Source of the DNA: an uncultured Methylococcaceae bacterium
Lineage (GTDB): Bacteria > Pseudomonadota > Gammaproteobacteria > Methylococcales > Methylococcaceae
NCBI GenBank assembly: GCA_903910005.1
Contig: CAIVXW010000193.1
Location: forward strand, 1-11,303
Reading direction: 5' to 3'
Length of the DNA: 11,303 bases
Position numbers and translations under genes: made by a program. Below, piece by piece: positions 1-7,473 of this stretch; positions within the stretch are counted from its first letter, which is position 1; the number at the start of each line of letters is the position of its first letter. The notes below the pieces were generated by a model that saw only the letters and a list, made by a program, of their open reading frames with translations, was not told the origin of the DNA and made no database searches.

Positions 1-2
1 AG

Positions 3-1013
3 CGCATCGGGGAGGCCCGCCAGTGGACAGATGCCATGCGCCACGCCTGGAGCAGGGAACTGGTACTCAAGGTGCTTCGCAAAACCCTGTTTGACGTTCG
101 CATGGAGTCTGATTACCGGTTGATAATGCCCTGTATTCAAAGCCTTGCCTCGCTCTATCTTGAAATTGCCGGAGAAAACCCTGACCAATACAAAAGCGAA
201 CGCTCAGCCATGCTGAACATGCTGGCGGATATGGTATATTTTTTTCATGGCCACGGCCAAAACACGGAACAACAGGCCCGGGAGTTGCTCCGCCAATCCC
301 TGGAACTGTGCCCGGATGACCAATTTGCCCTGCGCCGCAGGGAAGACATCATCCGTCGACAAATGATTGACGAGCAGATTCGCCGTTTTGATCATGATGT
401 CAATAACAGTCTGGGTGGCTTGTTTTCCACGTTTGAAAAACTCAGGGAATATCTGGAAAATCAGCCTGCCGACCTTGCCTTGACTGCTACAGGCTATGTA
501 CAGGACATTGAAAACGGACTGCGTCACATTATGGGCATACACCGGTTCGTTCAGGATCGACAACCGGACTACAGGGTTGGCAAGATAATGGATATCATGG
601 TGCCGCTCAAGGCCAGCTTTTCCACAGTGCCGATTACCGTTTGCGGCGAGACTGAAGTCTCACTTGAAATGGATGAATCCTATGTGCGACTGGCACTGAA
701 CAATCTGCTGAACAATGCACTGGAAGCCTTTATCAGAAACGCGATACCGGAAGATAAAAGAGCGATCACCCTGCGTATTGAATCGACACCGACAGCAGTA
801 CACCTGCATCTTGTTGACAACGCCGGAGGCATTGACCCGGCCATCCGCCAGGATATATTCAGCAAATATGTCAGTTCAAAGGGCATACAGCGGGAAACCG
901 GGCTTGGACTTTATAATGCCCGTGAAGCCATTAAACGCATGGAAGGTACACTGGAAATGGCACCGGAACAACCTGAATCCGGTGCCCACTTCATTATCAC
1001 ACTACAGAAGTAG
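3..1013 (+). CDS. Sensor histidine kinase, C-terminal part (5' end outside window)
   Basis: Cytoplasmic-type histidine kinase that would autophosphorylate a histidine and pass the phosphate to a receiver domain. The frame stays open to the left edge, so the Met at 36 is probably internal. Counting from that Met, residues 1-110 are helical with a TPR-like stretch around 78-100 (EQQARELLRQSLELCPDD). The phosphoacceptor box is RRFDHDVNNSLGG with H120. The ATPase domain has an N box (LNNLLNNALE, 221-230), G1 (VDNAGGID, 260-267), an F-box-like IFSKYVSSK and G2 (ETGLGLYN, 287-294). All catalytic boxes are present, so it should be active. No membrane segment is visible in this part; the sensor region lies mostly upstream. 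The next gene starts 11 bp downstream and encodes a receiver protein, its likely partner. Function is solid at family level; the signal is unknown. Confidence 0.9.
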   Translation, partial: RIGEARQWTDAMRHAWSRELVLKVLRKTLFDVRMESDYRLIMPCIQSLASLYLEIAGENPDQYKSERSAMLNMLADMVYFFHGHGQNTEQQARELLRQSLELCPDDQFALRRREDIIRRQMIDEQIRRFDHDVNNSLGGLFSTFEKLREYLENQPADLALTATGYVQDIENGLRHIMGIHRFVQDRQPDYRVGKIMDIMVPLKASFSTVPITVCGETEVSLEMDESYVRLALNNLLNNALEAFIRNAIPEDKRAITLRIESTPTAVHLHLVDNAGGIDPAIRQDIFSKYVSSKGIQRETGLGLYNAREAIKRMEGTLEMAPEQPESGAHFIITLQK

Positions 1014-1024
1014 GAGAAACCTGC

Positions 1025-2044
1025 ATGAGTACACCAGCAAAAATTTTGTTCATGGATGATGAACCCACCCAGACGGTGGTAGTAAACGCCCTCAGCCGCT
1101 TGCGGGATGAAGGGTATGAAATTGATTTTTTTGACACCATGAGTGCGGCTATCGATGCCTACTATCAACAGTACTATGATGTCTTTATCCTGGATATTGA
1201 CATGCACCATAGACCTGATACTGCGGCAGGCGATGGCGTCAAGCTGTTGCAGCGGTTCGTTTCGCTGTATAACAAAACCCGGGTGATCCTGTTCAGCGGA
1301 GCCGGTACGGTTACCCACTGGTTTGCTGCCGCCAATGCCCATTGTTTCGGGTATGTGGCCAAAGATGAGGAGGGAGAAGCCGGTTCCAGTGTCGGTGTTT
1401 TGCTGGACAAGGTAAGACAGGCTGTTGAGTTGCGGGATGGAATTGATCCGGGTTTAACCGTAACCAGATATCCGGAAACAGGACTGATCGTGTGTGGGGA
1501 TGCAGCTCTGGCCGAACAGGCCATGGCCCAATTGCGAAGTGCCCTGCCGGCTTCATTCCGGCTGGAACATCTTCAGCCCGACACGTTTATGGAAAGCCAG
1601 GCCGACACTGGACGGTATGCCTTCAGGGTATTGATTCAACCGGAGTTCAGTACCCGGCAACGGCAACTGGCCCAGATTGACCGGATGATGGCCGGACAGC
1701 CGTATCCGCATTCCATCGTGGTCTGTAATGCCGAAGACAGCAACCGCCTGCGTAAATCCATTCTGTATGTAGCCAATGCCCATCCCTTCCGCATGATTGA
1801 TTTGCTTGGCCCCAAGTGGTTGCAGGAATTGCAACAGGCCGTCTCGGCAGCCCTGTTATGGCACGGGCGTCGGGAGATATTTGAGGCAGAGAGTGACGCT
1901 CTGGCTGGCCTCACTGTCAGCCTGCCGGAGGGGATACTGGATTCATGGCAGGATGAGCTACCGGACGACCTTCAGCAGGAACTGGAACACCAACTGGATG
2001 AACTCAATGCAGCCACCGATGCAACTGGAGAATACAGCGCATGA
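1025..2044 (+). CDS. Response regulator with intact receiver plus degenerate second receiver-like domain
   Basis: Probable phosphorylation partner of the upstream kinase. Residues 1-140 form a receiver domain: acidic pocket D11/D12 (FMDDEP), phosphoacceptor D57 (FILDIDM), S91 in VILFSGAG, and K113 in GYVAKDE. From about residue 150 a second alpha/beta pattern repeats (LIVCGDA, FRVLIQPE, SIVVCNAE, PFRMIDLLGPKWLQ), which resembles a receiver fold whose phosphoacceptor aspartate has been replaced; this is inferred from strand spacing only. The last 40 residues are acidic and helical. There is no recognisable DNA-binding, GGDEF or other output domain, so signalling is probably by protein contact. 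A good ribosome site (AGGAG, 1012-1016) sits 8 bases before ATG 1025. The stop overlaps the next start by ATGA, implying translational coupling. Confidence 0.85.
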   Translation: MSTPAKILFMDDEPTQTVVVNALSRLRDEGYEIDFFDTMSAAIDAYYQQYYDVFILDIDMHHRPDTAAGDGVKLLQRFVSLYNKTRVILFSGAGTVTHWFAAANAHCFGYVAKDEEGEAGSSVGVLLDKVRQAVELRDGIDPGLTVTRYPETGLIVCGDAALAEQAMAQLRSALPASFRLEHLQPDTFMESQADTGRYAFRVLIQPEFSTRQRQLAQIDRMMAGQPYPHSIVVCNAEDSNRLRKSILYVANAHPFRMIDLLGPKWLQELQQAVSAALLWHGRREIFEAESDALAGLTVSLPEGILDSWQDELPDDLQQELEHQLDELNAATDATGEYSA

Positions 2045-2751
2045 AACCTGATGTTGCTTACCTGATTGATACCAACATACTGATCGACTGGGCCTGTGCC
2101 CTGTCGCCCCGGTTATGCGGAAACGATAAATGGTTTGACGCGAAGACCGCCGGACGTATACGCCAGTTCATGGAGGAAAACCAAAATCCGGTGTACATCC
2201 CTGATCTGGTATGGGCAGAGTTTCTGGGGGTGTTTCTGCAAAAAGATCTGGATATGAGTCTTGACCTACCGAAACTAAAGCTCAGGTTTCGTGACCTGTC
2301 CGGTCTGGTTGATCAGATTGACAACAAGATACTGGGCAAACCGGAACTGAAGCGCGTATCCGTGCTGGATGCAGGGTTCATTCGTTCCCCGTTTGCCGTT
2401 GCCGATGAACTGGCCAGAGATATACAGATTCTGTCAGATCAGAATCTGCTTAACTGGCTGAAACGAAAAAGTAACCAGCACAGGAAAGGCATGGAAAAAA
2501 TTCTGGATGGCATTGATTCGGCCCTGATAGGGTACTTGTATTGCCTGGCTGAAATTACACCAGGCCAGAAAATTCATTTTTATACATCAGATCGTCGGGT
2601 TGAGATGTTTTTCAGTCATATTCGCAATATCCACCAAAATTTCCCGAGAAATACCGGGGTATTTGATGCGCGAAGGCCTATGCAAAATTTGAGTGGTCGA
2701 CCGAGACCGTCTCATGATTTGACATTGAAAAACTGGACAAGTCCATCCTGA
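2041..2751 (+). CDS. PIN-domain ribonuclease-like protein
   Basis: PIN domains are metal-dependent RNases, best known as VapC toxins but also found in RNA processing and defence. The N-terminal signature LIDTNILIDW carries D10 and N12. Further acidic residues fit the PIN metal site: E60 (VWAEFLG), D159 (DGIDSALIGY) and D184 (YTSDRR). At 236 residues it is longer than a typical VapC of about 130-140, with an insert around 65-150. No antitoxin gene sits beside it, so a stand-alone VapC module is unlikely. It overlaps the response regulator gene by 4 bp (ATGA), with GGAG at 2027-2030 as ribosome site. The last 25 residues are basic and poor in structure, while another frame near 2667-2717 reads more naturally (AYAKFEWSTETVS then stop), so a late frameshift is possible. 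Target RNA unknown. Confidence 0.8.
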   Translation: MKPDVAYLIDTNILIDWACALSPRLCGNDKWFDAKTAGRIRQFMEENQNPVYIPDLVWAEFLGVFLQKDLDMSLDLPKLKLRFRDLSGLVDQIDNKILGKPELKRVSVLDAGFIRSPFAVADELARDIQILSDQNLLNWLKRKSNQHRKGMEKILDGIDSALIGYLYCLAEITPGQKIHFYTSDRRVEMFFSHIRNIHQNFPRNTGVFDARRPMQNLSGRPRPSHDLTLKNWTSPS

Positions 2752-2819
2752 CGATCGCCAGTCCCGGGCAACGGCTTCCACTTTGCCTGCCATTGCCGCA
2801 CACCAGAATGAAGACACCG

Positions 2820-3143
2820 ATGATTTACCTGATGAATTCGCCCGTATTAACCCGCTACGGTCTGTGGCAGTTTTCTCCCTTGTCGGTTGAGGCTGCCCGC
2901 CACCTGTTGCAGACGACCGCTTTTACCTCGGCCATCGGTCATGACAGCACCGCAGAGTTGTTGAGTCACTTGCTGGACATGCCGATTGCCGCCAACCGGA
3001 TCCAGGTAGAACTCGGCAGCGGTGATCAGGCTGTGGTGTTTCGCATTAAAACCCGATTACCGGAAGGTCAGATACTGACTGCCGGGGAAATGGCAAACAT
3101 ACCCTACGAACTGGCCCGACTCGACTGGCTGGGAGAAGCGTAA
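2820..3143 (+). CDS. crn2: DUF1874 ring nuclease, AcrIII-1/Crn2 family (STIV B116-like)
   Basis: Family members bind and linearise cyclic tetra-adenylate, switching off type III CRISPR cOA signalling. They occur as viral anti-CRISPRs (AcrIII-1) and as host ring nucleases (Crn2). From ATG 2820 the product is 107 residues, the usual size. It shows the family hallmarks: N-terminal MIYLMNSPVL, SAIGHDSTAELL with H41, NRIQVELGSGD, and TRLPEGQILT with R79 and E82. The 38- and 41-residue spacings from the histidine equal those of H47, R85 and E88 in AcrIII-1, so the enzyme should be active. I chose ATG 2820 because homologues begin just before this strand; ATG 2808 and TTG 2793 are in-frame alternatives, and no strong ribosome site decides. 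The next gene encodes a CARF protein, which supports a host ring-nuclease role rather than a phage-borne inhibitor. Confidence 0.9.
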   Translation: MIYLMNSPVLTRYGLWQFSPLSVEAARHLLQTTAFTSAIGHDSTAELLSHLLDMPIAANRIQVELGSGDQAVVFRIKTRLPEGQILTAGEMANIPYELARLDWLGEA

Positions 3144-3146
3144 TCA

Positions 3147-3187
3147 GGGCATTCCATGCCCGGGACGGCAACGGGCAGGCGGCCGCC
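3147..3187. other. GC-rich hairpin pair between crn2 and the CARF gene
   Basis: The 74-bp gap holds two inverted repeats: GGGCAT at 3147-3152 with ATGCCC at 3156-3161 (6-bp stem, 3-base loop) and the 10-bp palindrome GGCGGCCGCC at 3178-3187. No T-tract follows, so this is not a standard intrinsic terminator. It could be an attenuator, an mRNA processing or stability element, or an operator for the downstream winged-helix protein. These roles are inference. Confidence 0.4.
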
Positions 3188-3217
3188 CCCACTTTGTGAT
3201 ATTACCTGGATTGACCC

Positions 3218-4351
3218 ATGCAGAAGAAACACGTTTTATTATGTGTTGCCGGAACTACTCCGGCCATTATTACTGAATCCCTGTTCGGCTTATGGAAGAA
3301 AAACATTACAAAAGGCGAAGTTCATATCATTACCACGGTGGAAGGAGGCAGGAAAATGCACGATATACTGCTGGGAGAACCCGTGGAATCCGGCCAGATT
3401 GCCAGGTTCAATGAAGAGTATAATGCCTTATGGCGATTCAAGCCGGAATACATCGAAGTTATCAAGGATTCGAGCGGAGAACCACTCTCTGACATCCGTA
3501 CCACCGAGGATAATTTGTCGACGGCCAATACCCTGTTTGCTGCCGTAGTAAAGTTCATTAACAACGATGACAGCATTTTACATGCTTCCCTGGCCGGTGG
3601 CAGAAAAACCATGGGGTATTTTCTGGGGCAGTGCATGAGCTGGTTCGCCCGCCCCTGTGATGATTTGTCCCATGTTCTGGTATCCACTGAATATGAACTC
3701 AAAAAGGATTTTTACTTTCCGGCCCGTACTGATGTCGAAGCCCATGCACATATTGATTATGCCGAACAGCCGCTGGTCAAAATGGGGTCACGTTTCAAGG
3801 ATTTGTTACATACTGATGACCCGCTCAAGGATGGTATTCGCTATGAAGATGCCGTAAACCTGTTTCAGCGGTATTTACGCGATCAGTCCGGCGAAGCCGA
3901 CATTCGCCTGTGCCTGGCGGAAAGAGCCATTTATCTGGATGGATGCAGGATCACGCAAACCCTCTCGCCCCTGTCAATGGCATTGCATTTGTTCCTCTGT
4001 GAACACGCCAATCAGGAAGCCGGTCACCCGGTATTCAATCCGAACAAGGACTGCTATCAGCATCGCAACAATCTGGCAGCCTGTCTGCAACGCTGTCAGG
4101 TCACTGAATCCAGGCAAGCCAAAGGGCTGTCGGCACTGACGCTGCCGCGTAACCGGTGGCCCGAACACTGGCAGCGTGAAGGCGATGAAGCGTTCGTAAA
4201 ACTGCGGGTAAAGGATATGAGCAAGCCACTGAGTGAACTGAAAAGTGCCTTGCCGGACGGGTATTCCTTTCAGGTCAGGGGTGAACAAAAAAGAAAAACA
4301 TCGTCCATCTATTACGTGCAAATAGACCCTGACCGCCTCACCATCAACTAA
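3218..4351 (+). CDS. CARF-domain protein (NE0113/TIGR02584-like) with C-terminal winged-helix-like domain
   Basis: CARF domains bind cyclic oligoadenylates made by Cas10 or related synthases; some cleave them. The N-terminal 190 residues match the CRISPR-associated NE0113 family: a first strand and loop LLCVAGTTPAIITESLFGL (7-25), IITTVEGGRKM (37-47), and the CARF signature SLAGGRKTM (124-132). Residues 228-377 look like an OmpR/PhoB-type winged helix: RLCLAERAIYLDG, then LSPLSMALHLFLCEHANQ, a later helix ending PLSELKSALPDGYSFQVRGE, and a terminal hairpin YYVQIDPDRLTI. This suggests a cOA-responsive DNA-binding regulator, although the domain could serve protein contact instead. No HEPN RNase motif (R-X4-6-H in a helical domain) is evident. 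It starts 74 bp after crn2 and ends 24 bp before the polymerase ATG. No strong ribosome site precedes ATG 3218. Confidence 0.82.
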   Translation: MQKKHVLLCVAGTTPAIITESLFGLWKKNITKGEVHIITTVEGGRKMHDILLGEPVESGQIARFNEEYNALWRFKPEYIEVIKDSSGEPLSDIRTTEDNLSTANTLFAAVVKFINNDDSILHASLAGGRKTMGYFLGQCMSWFARPCDDLSHVLVSTEYELKKDFYFPARTDVEAHAHIDYAEQPLVKMGSRFKDLLHTDDPLKDGIRYEDAVNLFQRYLRDQSGEADIRLCLAERAIYLDGCRITQTLSPLSMALHLFLCEHANQEAGHPVFNPNKDCYQHRNNLAACLQRCQVTESRQAKGLSALTLPRNRWPEHWQREGDEAFVKLRVKDMSKPLSELKSALPDGYSFQVRGEQKRKTSSIYYVQIDPDRLTIN

Positions 4352-4375
4352 TTCAACCAATCAAGTTTGACAACC

Positions 4376-7300
4376 ATGAGTACACTGTTACCGGCCACCC
4401 TGGCGCACATAACCCCGGAACAAATCCGGGAACAGGAACAACGTGAACGTGGCCTTGATTTTGGCCAGTCCAGTGGCGGTGGCCAGTTTTTGCGGGGTCA
4501 AGTCTTCAGTGAAGCCATTCGCCTGCTGCTGGGTCTTACGGATCTTCATGATGACAAGTTACCCCTGGCAGACAGCTATTCACGATTCAGGCAAAGTCTC
4601 AGGCAATTGATACTGGACAGCAGAAAAAAATCCGGCAGACCCGCTGAGTCTGACGCGGTCTGGAAGGCGTTTGCGATTGAAGAATTGCTGGACAAAAAAG
4701 CCACAGAAAAAAGCAAGAAAACCTGGGCTGAGTTTGCGGAAATCCTGTTCAGCATTACCCTGTATGAAATGTTACGCTGTGTGCTGGAAGACATGGGTAA
4801 CCTGGGAGGTAACCCCCCGGAGTCGAGCGGCCTGGATGAAGATGAGGAAGAATTGGTAAATGATCGCGGGCAGATGTATCCCTGGCCCACTCTGGCTAAA
4901 GTGGTGACCCGAATCTGGCAGGCGATTCTGACCGAGCTGGCGATGATTATTGAAGACAGTCGCAGGGGGGATGATCCGGGCCAGAACAGTGAACTGGCCA
5001 GAAAAATAAAGCTGTTGCAATCCATTCGTCTGTCCAAAGAAACCAGAATTGAGCGGCAGGAGATTATTGACAACGCCCTGACTGAACACGGTATTGATGC
5101 CCGTCAGGGGATGGCGTTTGCCAATGACCTGCTGTCGCTGCTAGCCGGAGAGGACACGATTTTTGCCTCAACACCATTATTTGAAATAGTAGTAATTCAG
5201 CAAGGCCAAAAAACTGTCAACCATCTGGCTGCAACGCCGCTACTTATTGATTTCATCATGAATGCATCTGCCAGGCAGTCAAGCCGGATGGTGCCGCAGC
5301 ACGCTCCCCTGTTGATACCACCCCGCCCCTGGGACATCACCAATGGCAGTATTTATTCCGGCGGTTATTATTGCGACAAAATGCCTTTTTATACCTTCAA
5401 GGGTAGTAATCAGTTTATCAAGAGTTTTCAGGCGACCGTGGCCCAATTGCCCAATGCCGAGGTATTTGCCGCCGTCAATGCCTTGCAAAACACCCCCTGG
5501 CGCATCAACGCACGGGTGATGCAGACCATTGATGACCTGATGTTGATTGCTGAACTGGCTGCGGTATCTGAAAATCCTGCGGAGAAGAAGAAAAACAAGA
5601 AGAAAAACAAGGAGGAGAACAAGGAGGAGAACAAGGAGGAGGAGAAGGATGATGGAACGCCGCGCTACTGGATCCGGAAGAATCTGCTGGATGTCAGCCG
5701 CAAGAAGTCCTCGTGGCGATTCAGGCAACCGGGATGGCGATTGTATGGAAAATGGCGGAAGCCGACGCAAGGGCATGAAGATCATGGCAACTATTTGAAT
5801 CATCAGCTATTGGCTGATTTGCAAAGCCGAGACCGATTTTATTTTGCCTATCATGCCGATACCCGGGGCAGGCTGTATGCCAAAGCCAAATGGTTATCGC
5901 CCTATGGCGACGACCTGACCAAAGCCTTGCTGGAGTTTGCCGATCCCAAACCCCTCACCGAAGCCGGGGTCACACCGTTAGCCATTCACGGCAGCCAGCA
6001 GGTCAGGAGTGACGTAATATCGCGGGATATTGGTCTCACCGGGACACACTATGACCTGAACCTGGAGCAGCGGTATCGCTGGGTGGAACAGCAGCGTGAC
6101 AACATCCTGGCCACGGCACAAAATCCCGCTGTCGGCCGGTGGTGGATGGATGTAGCCAAAAAACCGTTTCAGTTTCTGGCATTCTGTTTTGCCTGGGCAG
6201 ATTATCTCCAGCACGGTGCCGGGGTCGACTGCTCACTGCCGGTGCATCAGGATGGTACCTGCAATGGATTGCAGCATATTGCGGCCATGACCGGTGATCG
6301 GGCACTAGCGGAGGCTACCAACGTGCTGCCGGATTCCCTGCCACATGATATTTATCTGGAGGTAGCCCAGGCCGCGCTGGCAAACCTGCAGGGCGATACC
6401 GGGGATGACGCCAGGGTAGCCAGGCCGACCATAACGAAAACCGGCAAGTCAGCGGAGGAGATAGCCGAGGCCTTAAAGAAAGCAGAAGGGGAAGCCAGGA
6501 AGAAGGAACTCGGCAAACAGCAGGCCCGGGCGTTTTTGAAGCAATACGGTAGCGATATTGTTGACCGGGAACTGGCCAAGCGGGTGGTCATGGTGATTCC
6601 CTACGGGGCTACCCAACTGAAAAAGATCATTAAGGTAATTCTGAGAAAGCAATCCCGTTCAGTTCTTGCCGAAAAATATAAAGAATATACCGGCGAGAAC
6701 CCCAAGGTTCCCGACAACGACAAAAAGTTTACAGCAGAGTACCTCGAATTTCGGGACAGCGTGGCCGAATGCCTGGAAAAATACCTGAAGCAGGCGATGA
6801 AACAGCGGTATCCTGTCATTGAGGAATTCACCGCCTGTCTGAAGCAAAGCATTGCTCCACTACTGGATAAAAACCTTCCGGTCATCTGGGTCACGCCGTC
6901 CGGTTTTTGTGCCATTCAGCGTGGTTTTGTAATCCAGAAAACCGAGATTGCCCGTTCCCGGTTTGGCCTGAAACACCGGATTGCCTACGATGTGCTGCTG
7001 GACGAGCAGGACAAGAGGTCGCAAAGGCAGGGAATACTGCCCAACTTCATTCACAGTTTTGATTCTGCCCACCTGGTCAAAACCATCAATCTGGCATCTT
7101 TGAGGGGGGTGCGTAACTTCAGCGTGGTACATGATTCCTACGCCACCCACCCGGCGGATGCCGCCGTACTGGCAGAGTGTATACGTACCGCCTTTGTGGA
7201 AGTATACAGTGGCACCTGTAGCCCGCTGCAGCATTTCGTGGACTGGTGTGCGGTCGTGCGGCGGGTCGCCGATCTTGAACCTGTTGAGAGGGACGGTTTC

Positions 7301-7456
7301 AGTGCCGTGGAAAAAGACTTACTGGCTCTGGTCAACCAATGGCAGGCAGCAGGGCTGTGTACTCAGGACTCTCCAGCCCGGAAACCACCGGAGGTTCCGT
7401 TCCTGCCAGGGTTTGATGTTACGGAAGTAATGCATTCGACGTACTTTTTCAGTTGA
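4376..7456 (+). CDS. Single-subunit (T7/mitochondrial-type) DNA-directed RNA polymerase
   Basis: A one-chain RNA polymerase of the T7/POLRMT family, 1026 residues from ATG 4376 (T7 is 883); TTG 4367 is a less likely start. Catalytic elements are intact: the YHADTRGRLYA motif (R499, like T7 R425), motif A HQDGTCNGLQH (D626, like D537), motif B DRELAKRVVMVIPYG (K735 and Y743, like K631 and Y639), GILPNFIHSFDSAHL (H893, like H784) and motif C VVHDSYATHPAD (D920, like D812). The C-terminus, HSTYFFS, matches the conserved end of the family, so the gene is complete. The N-terminal 400 residues are divergent and would hold promoter and RNA-binding functions. A Lys/Glu-rich insert (403-427) separates them from the catalytic half. 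It follows the CARF gene closely and ends the block; no phage structural or replication genes accompany it. Its promoters are unknown. Confidence 0.95.
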   Translation: MSTLLPATLAHITPEQIREQEQRERGLDFGQSSGGGQFLRGQVFSEAIRLLLGLTDLHDDKLPLADSYSRFRQSLRQLILDSRKKSGRPAESDAVWKAFAIEELLDKKATEKSKKTWAEFAEILFSITLYEMLRCVLEDMGNLGGNPPESSGLDEDEEELVNDRGQMYPWPTLAKVVTRIWQAILTELAMIIEDSRRGDDPGQNSELARKIKLLQSIRLSKETRIERQEIIDNALTEHGIDARQGMAFANDLLSLLAGEDTIFASTPLFEIVVIQQGQKTVNHLAATPLLIDFIMNASARQSSRMVPQHAPLLIPPRPWDITNGSIYSGGYYCDKMPFYTFKGSNQFIKSFQATVAQLPNAEVFAAVNALQNTPWRINARVMQTIDDLMLIAELAAVSENPAEKKKNKKKNKEENKEENKEEEKDDGTPRYWIRKNLLDVSRKKSSWRFRQPGWRLYGKWRKPTQGHEDHGNYLNHQLLADLQSRDRFYFAYHADTRGRLYAKAKWLSPYGDDLTKALLEFADPKPLTEAGVTPLAIHGSQQVRSDVISRDIGLTGTHYDLNLEQRYRWVEQQRDNILATAQNPAVGRWWMDVAKKPFQFLAFCFAWADYLQHGAGVDCSLPVHQDGTCNGLQHIAAMTGDRALAEATNVLPDSLPHDIYLEVAQAALANLQGDTGDDARVARPTITKTGKSAEEIAEALKKAEGEARKKELGKQQARAFLKQYGSDIVDRELAKRVVMVIPYGATQLKKIIKVILRKQSRSVLAEKYKEYTGENPKVPDNDKKFTAEYLEFRDSVAECLEKYLKQAMKQRYPVIEEFTACLKQSIAPLLDKNLPVIWVTPSGFCAIQRGFVIQKTEIARSRFGLKHRIAYDVLLDEQDKRSQRQGILPNFIHSFDSAHLVKTINLASLRGVRNFSVVHDSYATHPADAAVLAECIRTAFVEVYSGTCSPLQHFVDWCAVVRRVADLEPVERDGFSAVEKDLLALVNQWQAAGLCTQDSPARKPPEVPFLPGFDVTEVMHSTYFFS
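5606..5641 (+). repeat. Three perfect 12-bp tandem repeats coding for a Lys/Glu-rich linker
   Basis: The unit AACAAGGAGGAG occurs three times in a row, preceded by related AAGAAGAAA-type units from about 5583. It encodes NKEE repeats within the polymerase insert at residues 403-427, probably a flexible charged linker. Each unit also contains a perfect Shine-Dalgarno-like AAGGAGG, and out-of-frame ATGs follow at 5649 and 5652. Tandem copies can expand or contract by slippage; whole units keep the frame. Confidence 0.9.
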
Positions 7457-7473
7457 ATCTGGCACTTCTTTCT

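Noticed and set aside
2719..2747. Internal promoter before crn2 with a perfect TTGACA (2719-2724)
   Set aside because: No acceptable -10 hexamer is present 16-18 bases downstream.
2820..3143. Reading the DUF1874 gene as a phage-encoded anti-CRISPR
   Set aside because: No phage genes adjoin it, and it lies just ahead of a CARF gene, so a host ring nuclease fits better; the alternative is not excluded, because the polymerase is phage-type.
5279..5803. 174-codon minus-strand ORF with a leucine-rich, membrane-like run
   Set aside because: It is the antisense of the Lys/Glu repeat in the RNA polymerase gene; the hydrophobic run is a by-product of GAG/AAG codons.
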